Source: Acorus gramineus (lineage: Eukaryota > Streptophyta > Magnoliopsida > Acorales > Acoraceae). Taken from it: 64,000 nucleotides of DNA. Positions 56,142 through 64,000 of the stretch are shown in pieces. A program made the position numbers and the translations under genes. The DNA is taken from positions 6,673,786-6,737,785 of the forward strand of contig CM060855.1 in the NCBI GenBank assembly GCA_030737835.1. The letters run 5' to 3'. The notes beneath the pieces are model-generated. The model ran no database searches. It saw only the letters and a program-made list of their open reading frames with translations, and was not told the origin of the DNA. Every line of letters begins with the position of its first letter. Within the stretch, counting starts at the first letter, position 1.

Positions 56142-56924
56142 AAATTTTTCAATTACAGTATTTTAAAAGTGATGCGACACACCTTGGATCAAAGTAAGTT
56201 GTACAGTTCGACACACTCTGAGTCAAACCATAGTGTCTATTATGACCTAAGGTGTGTCGCCCAATACTATCTAATTGACAATAATTTAATTTTTTTTATC
56301 TATCATAAATTTCATAAATACATAACAAATAAATATCATAAATAAACAAAATTCACGTATATAGTCACATAAAGTTAATTCACTACATATCATACGGATT
56401 CACAAATCTAATCATTCTTTTGTCGTAATGAAAACATAATATTGACATAACAGTCTTCCTTGTTCAACATTCACATATCCAAATTCAACCAATTAACACA
56501 TCCACATTATATTTTAGTTTTTGAACAATGTATTGAGTAAAAAACGTACTAATGTGGATGTGTTTAATTGAATTTGGATGTATCCATGTTCAACAAGGAA
56601 GACTGTTATGTTAATAGTAGATTTTCATTTGTGAAAAAAATAATGTATTGGATTTGTGAATGTGCATGTTGGATATGTGAATATTGAATTAACTTATACG
56701 GCCATGTATACGAATGTTGTTTATTTATGATATTTTATTTGTTGTATATTTATGATATTTATGATGGATAAAAAAATTAACTTGTTGTCAATTGAATAAT
56801 ATTGGGTGATACACATTGGATCATAGTGGACATTCTAGTTTGACTCAGCATGTCAAATCGAATAACTTATGATGATTCAAGGTGTGTCACATCACTTTTA
56901 AAATATCATAATTGAAAAATTTAC
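56142..56924. repeat. Large inverted repeat (about 780 bp fold-back)
   Basis: The left arm begins tttttcaattacagtatttt and the right arm ends with the near complement (aaaatatcataattgaaaaa). Complementarity continues inward: tgtgtcgcatcactttt against tgtgtcacatcactttt, 'acagtcttccttgttcaaca' near 56450 against its complement near 56594, and 'catccacattat' near the loop at about 56520-56560. No ORF was recognised. The GACACACCTT words recur outside the arms. Confidence 0.85.
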
Positions 56925-57819
56925 TGGTGCCACAACATTATGGATTCCGTGGACCCCTGATTTGACGGTCCATTTAAACATGGGACCATGGATTTTACGG
57001 AGATGGATAAAAGTGGGGAACATCGGATCGACGGTCCAGCATACATGCAAAGCTGACGTGTCGATTAGTGTTAGCTCTGCCGTTTGTGCTTCGACAACGC
57101 AAAAACCACAATATGGTTTGATATAGCTTACCTTTCAGTGAACTTAACCCAAAAAAATAGGGAAATTGATGTGAGGAAGGTTATTCGCGGAAGTCATCAA
57201 CAAATACGAGATCGAACATAAGAACGAAATATCACAACACATGAAAAACACAAGATATACGTGATTTGGTCTAGGCCTATCACTTTGATAGTTGAGATAC
57301 ATTAAGAGACTCACAAACTCTCTCATGGAGTTACCCTCTCTTAAAACCCTCTCAACCTTCCCTTAGGATCTCTACATTGTATACATTACATTGCCTTGCC
57401 ATGAAACCCTATAAGATATTTATAGAGATAAATAACTTCCTCCCCAAGTAATCTTTCAATTAACAAACAAATATTGTTCCAAATAATTAGGAGATATTCA
57501 CTCTCCTAATTAACAAACAAATATTGTTTCCTATTTTAAGAGATTCACTTTAAATATTAATTAAGATCAAATCTTAAATAATATTCAACTCATTAGATGT
57601 CCAACCTAATATTGTTTCATAAAGGCCATCCGATGTGATACACCAGATCGAGATATAATCCCAACAATTGATTGGGGTCTTTTTAGGGCTCTGATTTGTT
57701 TCCTGGCTATTTCTTTTTATTTTTAAGTTCAAACTAATAGTTTTGGCATGTATTATCAGTTCACGTACCCAATATACCATTTAAATATTTAAGTACACCC
57801 TAACAATTCGAATCCTTGT
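56925..57819. other. Retroelement-like spacer DNA
   Basis: The block 57140-57450 has the character of a transcribed LTR or leader ('acacaagatatacgtgattt', then CT-rich text ending before 'tatttatagagataaat'). I could not define TG...CA ends or a target duplication, so it is not called as an LTR. Confidence 0.3.
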
Positions 57820-58235
57820 TAAGCTTCCATTTGTAATGGGGATGAAAGCAAAGCTGGAAATGTGTTCCTTTTGATCATGCTAGCTTGTGTATGGGCCGAT
57901 TGGTGCGAGAGAAATGCGGTGGTGTTTAAAGGATCAATATTTTATTTGATAATCTATGGAACTTTGTCAAGAGATCCATATGTAAATGGGGATTGGAGTT
58001 AGCTGGTGTTGCACGCATTTAAGTGGGTGAGTTAACCTTGCATATCACGAAGTAAGGGCTGATCTCGACTGTGACTTGGGCTCACGTTGACATCTTATCA
58101 CCCGATCCTTTATTTTCTTTGGTTGCTCTTTTCTTTTCCTTCTCTTTCTCGATCTCCTGCAAATGCATTCGAGCATTATTTGTTTTGATTTTTTTTATTG
58201 AAATAGATGTGCTCAAATGTTCATCAAAAAAAGTT
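57820..58235 (+). mobile_element. Second LINE 3' end, same family
   Basis: It reads LACVWADWCERNAVVFKGS, followed by diverged text parallel to 54070-54330 (for example 'gggctcacgttgacatctta' against 'cccgggttgacttcttatca'). It has frameshifts, so it is dead. A weak A-rich end lies at about 58225. Confidence 0.65.
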
Positions 58236-59550
58236 TTCCGTTCGTACTGTTTGAGTACATGTTAGATTTACTGGGTACACTATTAAGTCATATGGTACAT
58301 TGTTAGATTATATGAGTACATTGTTAATAATTCTTATTTGTAGAGAAAGGAAGAGAGTGGGAGGGTATTTTGGATACAACTAACACCCCTCACTTAACAT
58401 AAGTTAACCATAGGGATATAGAAATAACAAGATTCAGAAACAGGGACTTAAAAATATCTTTAAACATACCATGGACCTAATAACCAGAAGAACCTCTAAT
58501 TAATTTTTTCAAAATAAAAATCAAATCGACCATAAATAAAATTCAATTAGGCTAACCCGATTCGAAGATTTGAAAGTTGAAACCGTCAATTTTTTTTAAA
58601 AAAAACAACTCGGATTTGTATCAATTCTGGAGGATTTAATAAAATCTCTTCTAGTCATTTCTATAGAATATCTTTATTTAAGAATAAATACCAAAAAATG
58701 CCATTTAAACCAATTTTGAGTTTCCACGAGTAAAATATTTTTAATTTTTTTTTTGACAGCTTAGACTGTAAATGATTCAATTTGAATTTAAATCAGGTTT
58801 CGATTAGCCCAAAACACATTATTAATATGAAATTTATTGACATGGAAAAGATGGATAAATGTGTTTAAACTTTCGGGATTATACAAGGATGATCTACTTT
58901 ATCAAAGTTCAAAGATGGAGTAATAAAAACTCATTAGCTGGATTCAAGCCAACCTTGATCCAAATCTATAACAATTTTTTTCGGTAAAACATTTTTTATT
59001 ATTCAATGAAACATACAATCCTAAAGAACATATTTACTTTAATTTACACTAAGGACAATATTTCTCCTAAAAAGGATGGTTTTACACAAAATGATATATC
59101 CAGCGCCCTTTACAACTCACCTTTTTTTTGTTTTTTAATTGCATAATAGCTAATAAAAAATATTTTTTCATAATACTCATATGAATCAAATAATAATAAA
59201 TGTATATATTTTTATATTTTTTTTGTAATGTAATATATACTTTTCTTTTTTTGTTTTTATATTATAAGAACCTACCTTTGAGCAAGGCTAGTGGTGCGCC
59301 ACCGGACTTCTAGAAAATTTTTAAATTTTTGTCAACATACACAAAAGAATAAGTCAGCGCGAAGACTCATATAAAGATCTAACTTTTTTACACATATATT
59401 CTAAACAGTTGTACTATGACTAATGTCAATGATATAACTAATACAAACAAGGCTTAAAAAAGGATTGGATGCATAAAACCCAGTAAAGGGAATTTAAATC
59501 TGTTTTATCTTTAGCAGCCGTAGATAGCCTGTCAATGCTTGCAGTTTTTT
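58236..59550. other. Intergenic spacer
   Basis: AT-rich with no gene recognised. 'agagtgggagggtattttgg' at 58348 also occurs near 20645 in the interior of the 910-bp MITE, so a related fragment is likely here. Confidence 0.4.
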
Positions 59551-59552
59551 AC

Positions 59553-59764
59553 TAAGGCCCCGTTTGGTTCCATTTATTTAAAGCGAAACTTTTAATTAAG
59601 CAGAAAGCTAAAAAGTGTTGTCAAATGCATTTTAAAAAACTAGTTTAATTAAAAAGTTACTTTTAGTTTTTATCCACTTTTCAAGAATTCATTCTATTTA
59701 AGTCACTTTATTCAAAATCTTATTTTTAATACGTGTTTTCCAACGGAACTTGAATCCGAAACAG
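59553..59764. mobile_element. Partial Tourist-like MITE
   Basis: It begins TAA followed by GGCCCCGTTTGGTTCC, a common PIF/Harbinger MITE terminus. No matching right end was found; the element at 59773 follows directly. Confidence 0.45.
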
Positions 59765-59772
59765 AATTTGAA

Positions 59773-60307
59773 GTAGGGCTGCAACTTGGGCTGGGTTGAA
59801 CTCGAACCCAACGGGTTGAATCCGATTTTTACATGGGTTGAGTTGACCAAATTGGGTTTGGGTTCGGGTTCGGGTTCAAGTTCGGGTTGGCCAATTCGGG
59901 TTGACTCACAAATTGGGTTGGGTTCAGGTTGGCCTCACTCACAATCCGACCCAACCCAAATCCGTAAACTAATAGTTAAAAAAAAAAAATCATGGCCATT
60001 CATTTTGTAGCTTCTAATCTAGGTAGTCTAAATTTTAGGTAAACCTAGCTAATCTTACGGGTCGAGTTGATTTATTTAATTTGCACATCATATTAGAAAT
60101 TCGGGTTGGGTCGGGTTGGTCTAATTCGGGTTAAAAATCAGGTTGAGTTGGGTTGATCCAATTCGGGTTGGTTTATTTAATTATGGATTAGGTTCGGGTT
60201 GGTCCAATTCGAACTAAAAATTGAGTTAAATCGAATTAGGATTAAATAGTTTAAAATTTAAATTGGGTTTAGATTATGGTCAACCTGAACCTAACCCGCT
60301 GAGTTCT
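59773..60307. mobile_element. hAT-like element upstream of MOB1 (535 bp)
   Basis: It starts at 'gtagggctgcaac', and TAGGGCTGCAAC is a familiar plant hAT-type terminus. It is rich in GGGTTCGGGTT/GGGTTGGGTT words at the left and their complement at the right. An 8-bp direct repeat, AATTTGAA, flanks it (59765-59772 and 60308-60315). The right terminus does not match the left as an inverted repeat, so the boundaries are provisional. Confidence 0.55.
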
Positions 60308-60315
60308 AATTTGAA

Positions 60316-60642
60316 AGGGTTTTGATTTGACTTTTTAATAATCCCCCGAAAAAACATATATATACATGGTGATTTGTTAGTGGGAGAGCAAAGTGGGTGA
60401 AACGAAGAAAAACAAAGGTCCACGCTGTCAAAGTCAGGATGAGGTGTCGAAGCGATAGATGTTCATCCAGGTAATGCCAGGTTGTAACACTGTCTCTCTT
60501 CTTCTCTTCTCTTATAAAAGCTGAAAAACAGAGTTGGATTCTTTTCTTTAATTCACACCCAATTCTCATTTGATTTTTCTTTTTTTTTTATACCATCATA
60601 TTCGAATTCTGAAAACCCTAATTGTGACTTATTAAGAAGAAG
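60316..60642 (+). promoter_or_regulatory. MOB1 promoter and 5' leader
   Basis: A TATA-like word, ttataaaag, lies at 60512-60520 after a CT-rich stretch, about 125 bp before the ATG. Only about 330 bp separates the ATG from the hAT-like element. Confidence 0.55.
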
Positions 60643-63600
60643 ATGAGCCTCTTCGGACTTGGGAGCAGGTAAATTTGATCAGATCATTCTTTCTGTTTTT
60701 TTTTTTTTTTTGTATATATCATTTGTGATTCATAGTGTTTTGTTGTTCATTGACAGAAATCAAAAGACCTTTCGACCCAAAAAGAGCGCTCCTTCTGGAA
60801 ACAAGGTTTGCATTTCTTCATCCAAAAATAAATAAATAAGAGTTTTTAATTTCAGTTATTCATTGATCATGGTTGATTTTTTTTTTAAACCCTTTCCTTT
60901 GTAGATGGCCTGTCAAAGTATATTACGTGACTGCATGGCGAAACAAAAAACTTTTATTGTAGGTCATTTTTTCCTTTATGAACATTCCAAAAATTTTCAT
61001 TTATAATTGGCTTTTTTTTTTTTTTTTGCAAAATCGTTCATTGACGTGTGATCGACATTGCCACGTATACTGTTATTAACTACTTTAATAACAAACTAAT
61101 ATGTAATCTAACATCTCAATTGTTGTGTGGATTAATCTCTCTCTTTCTTGTGTTTTAATACCAAATTAAGTGGGGATCTAATATCAATGTGGCCTAGTGT
61201 TAACATCTAATAACAATTTCAACTCTGAATTCTAAACCCTAAATTACTGCATTAATTAGTTTCGTGATTGTAAGGCTATGAGTTGAGGATCATTCTACAC
61301 ACAAGAAAAAAAAAAACCTAAAAACTTAAAAGATTTGCAGGAGAAATTTTGTGAGGAAATCGTGTTTGTGTTCGAGCGCCGACCTCACTTTTTAGCTCTA
61401 GTTTTCGCCTTATAACCATATCATGTATCTTTATTTAGAATGTATATGTATTTAGAGCGAGAAATTAGACTAAAATTGGAGTTGGTTTAAAGCATAATCC
61501 TTGTGTTTTGAGCTTTGTTTTGATTATCACTGCAGGGAGCACAACTTCAAAGGCACATAAATGCTACATTGGGTAGTGGGAACCTAAGGGAGGCTGTTAG
61601 GTTGCCCCCTGGAGAAGATATTAGCGAGTGGTTGGCTGTGAATAGTATGTCTCTTGACACTTTCTTGCTGTTTTAATGGACAATTTTTTTTTTCTACATG
61701 ATTTTTTTCAAAATATATTGTTCAATTTGGTCCATGCATAACATGATTTTCTTTGTTTTATCTTTACAGCTGTGGACTTCTTCAATCAAGTGAACATCTT
61801 GTATGGTACACTCACTGAATTCTGCACACCAACCAATTGCCCAACAATGTCTGCTGGTCCCAAGTAAGTTTTTTTTTTTTTTAACTAGCAACTTGCATTA
61901 AGGATTTTCATTTTGTTTTTATATCCATTATTAGTTTATGATTTATCTGAAACTATGATATTAATTTATGAATTGATTAAAATTGTGGTGAATGTGAATG
62001 TTCAGACTTCAGATGATATCAAATGATAATATAAACAAATTGAATGATATTTTCCTTCATTGGGTTAGTTTTCCCTTCGATCTCCATTATTTTTTAGCCT
62101 TCCTATCTTGTTGTTTTTAGGTTGAGTTTTTGTTAAAACAAAGTTGTATCTTTATGTGGAAAATGTCCTTTTCAATAGTTGAATATCAAATAAGAAATCC
62201 TTTTATGAAGATATCAAGAGGGGTTAATGTTTTTTTTCATTGTTCAATTGTTTTAGTATTATTATTAATACGAAAGGAAGCATGCTGGAATCCTCTTCTT
62301 CATGAATCAATTAATTTTCTGAGGAAGTTGCTTTCATCCTCGTATCTATCAAACTTTTGGTCGCCGAGCTGTGTTGAGTATCTTCAAGATCTGGATATTC
62401 GTTTAATTTGAATGGTTATCACATTCTTCATCATTTAAAAATCTAACCCTGATTTTCTTTAACGTTGCACCCAACATAAAAGCTTTGTGAGTATTTCCAT
62501 AATAATCATTAAAATGCATTTAGAAAACAATTCAATTATTTCCATATTTTTATTGGATTTATCCATATGATCTTTGACAAATATACACTTATTAGAATAT
62601 TGGAAGTACCATTGCTAAATATTTGTTGTACATGACTCTTGTGATGAAATCTTCAATGATTATACACTTACTAGATTGGAACAATTGCTAATATTTGTCA
62701 TACACAAACTTTGTGACTATGTTGCCATCCTCATTCATCATTTACCTAAGGTTTATTTTTCCAATGAAAGGAGATACACCTAGAAGTGTGTGCACATGGA
62801 TGAATGTTTTAGTTACTCATTGAGAGATAGATAGAGTTGTTTAAATTTTTAAGAAGGCATGTCTTTAATGCAGATGGAACCCTGCAGGTATGAGTACAGA
62901 TGGGCTGATGGAGTTCAAATAAAGAAGCCCATAGAGGTTTCTGCACCAAAATATGTAGAGTACTTAATGAACTGGATTGAGTTACAGCTCGATGATGAGT
63001 CAATATTTCCTCAGAAGCTTGGTATTGCGAAAGCCCAATCTTTAATGAAGACTTAAAACTTTACTTTTAGAACAATTGGTTATTGACCCTTAAATGCATT
63101 CTTTGCTGCAGGGACACCATTTCCTCCCAATTTTCGAGAAGTCGTGAAGACAATCTTTAAACGCCTATTTCGCGTATATGCTCATATATACCACTCACAT
63201 TTTCAAAAGATCCTGAGTCTTAAAGAAGAAGCTCACCTCAACACATGCTTTAAGCATTTCACTCTATTTACGTGGGTAAGTACTCTTCATTGAGAGGTCT
63301 TGAGTTTGAGTCTTCCTTGTGCTGATGGGAGAAGAGTTAAACAGGAAAAAAAAATACTAATTACCAAGAAAAGTTTCCTTCTATGAGTTTGCTATTGTTC
63401 GTGTTTACGATAACTGCTTTGCCTTACACCTTCCATTTGATGACTTGTTTGGACATCTCATGCATGATTACTAATGCTTGATTTAGTACTTCTAACACAA
63501 TGGGTTGATATATGGATTTTGATATGGAGTGAATTGCTTGCTGAGAAGCAAAAGGTCTTTGTTTTGCATTTATTTATCTGTAGAGATATTTAACTGCTAA

Positions 63601-63830
63601 ATTCTGATTATTGCTTTAATAGGTGCCTGACTTGCCTTTCTACCACATTATAAATGTAGAGCATCATAAATTCATAAATCAACACATGTTTGATAGTAAT
63701 GTTTTTAGGAACATTGCTTTTCTTATTGTCATTTAAACTCTATTCTTTGATGCAGGAATTTCGACTAATTGAAACGGCCGAGCTTGCCCCTCTGCATGAT
63801 CTCATTGAGTCCATCATCCTTTCATGTTGA
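60643..63830 (+). CDS. MOB1A: MOB kinase activator-like 1 (MOB1)
   Basis: Exons 60643-60668, 60757-60805, 61536-61644, 61770-61863, 62888-63021, 63112-63275 and 63756-63830 give 216 residues. MOB1 is the small zinc-binding adaptor that binds and activates NDR/LATS-type kinases in the Hippo-like pathway; in plants it affects growth, cell division and hormone responses. Seen here: [20 protein letters not shown] at the start, [20 protein letters not shown], and zinc ligands Cys80 and Cys85 (FCTPTNCP) with His162 and His167 (HIYHSHF). Exon 5 must begin at 62888, because 'ccctgcag' upstream is the acceptor and gives [11 protein letters not shown]. Compared with remembered plant MOB1, there is one extra Ser8 from the exon 1 donor position, and the last exon reads [20 protein letters not shown], ending in LSC instead of the usual proline-tyrosine type end. 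Otherwise it is intact. Confidence 0.95.
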
Positions 63831-64000
63831 ACACTTTGGTGGATTGCAGTGTCTGAGAAAAACTGGAAAGAATAACATGATCTCACTTGAGCTCCGAATC
63901 GATGTTCTTCTGTGGGAGGGGATTGTTTTCTTTTGCTTCTTGAGATATATATTGTGAAGCTGCATTGTGTGCATGAATTTGAATGTGTCATTGTATCAAG
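63831..64000 (+). other. MOB1 3' UTR
   Basis: Sequence after the TGA at 63828-63830, running out of the window. No clear polyadenylation signal can be fixed. Confidence 0.5.

Noticed and set aside
57140-57450. Possible solo LTR
   Set aside because: Leader-like text but no definable TG...CA ends, target duplication, primer site or internal region.

Overview
The window is nuclear DNA from a eudicot plant: AT-rich spacers, GT-AG introns, non-autonomous DNA transposons, LINE remnants and a small plastid-derived insert. I cannot name the species. I recognise six real genes. In order: the first exon of a DENN (AEX-3) domain gene on the minus strand (1-299); two near-identical five-exon OPR3-type 12-oxophytodienoate reductases, OPR3-A (6661-9302) and OPR3-B (15779-18511); a 17-exon F-box/LRR gene orthologous to Arabidopsis SLOMO/FBL15 (28574-41711); two intronless germin-like genes of the ABP19/ABP20 type, GLP-A (43656-44288) and GLP-B (48219-48851); and a complete seven-exon MOB1 gene (60643-63830). 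All except the first are on the plus strand. Exon borders were assigned by reading GT/AG sites in frame against the known protein families.

The main feature is structural. SLOMO is flanked by two independent tandem duplications, each ending inside or at the edge of that gene. The upstream one repeats OPR3 + spacer + SLOMO promoter/exon 1 (about 6420-15535 and 15543-28945). Its first unit ends in a broken SLOMO exon 1 fused directly to the upstream region of OPR3-B, so OPR3-B sits behind SLOMO-derived promoter DNA. The downstream one repeats SLOMO 3' flank + germin-like gene (41831-45199 and 45541-49787), with pieces of a palindromic MITE at the join and an 896-bp hAT-like element in the second copy.

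Unit 1 of the OPR3 duplication is eroded. It has lost about 2.1 kb that cuts a Mutator-like MITE in half, and about 3.2 kb in front of the SLOMO promoter copy. It also carries a 1.4-kb mosaic insert made of OPR3 5' DNA, inverted OPR3 exon 5 and OPR3 upstream DNA, bounded by a 34-bp direct repeat.

The spacers at 0.95-6.4 kb and 49.8-60.3 kb hold no convincing intact gene. They contain MITEs, two LINE 3' ends, a roughly 780-bp inverted repeat and a 123-bp tandem repeat. Functionally the genes are not a pathway cluster. OPR3 acts in peroxisomal jasmonate synthesis, SLOMO is a predicted SCF substrate receptor tied to shoot-meristem auxin, the germin-like proteins are apoplastic cupins, and MOB1 is a Hippo/NDR-kinase cofactor. 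I found no evidence for a wholly new biological system. The most interesting items are the possible promoter capture by OPR3-B and the mosaic OPR3 insert.
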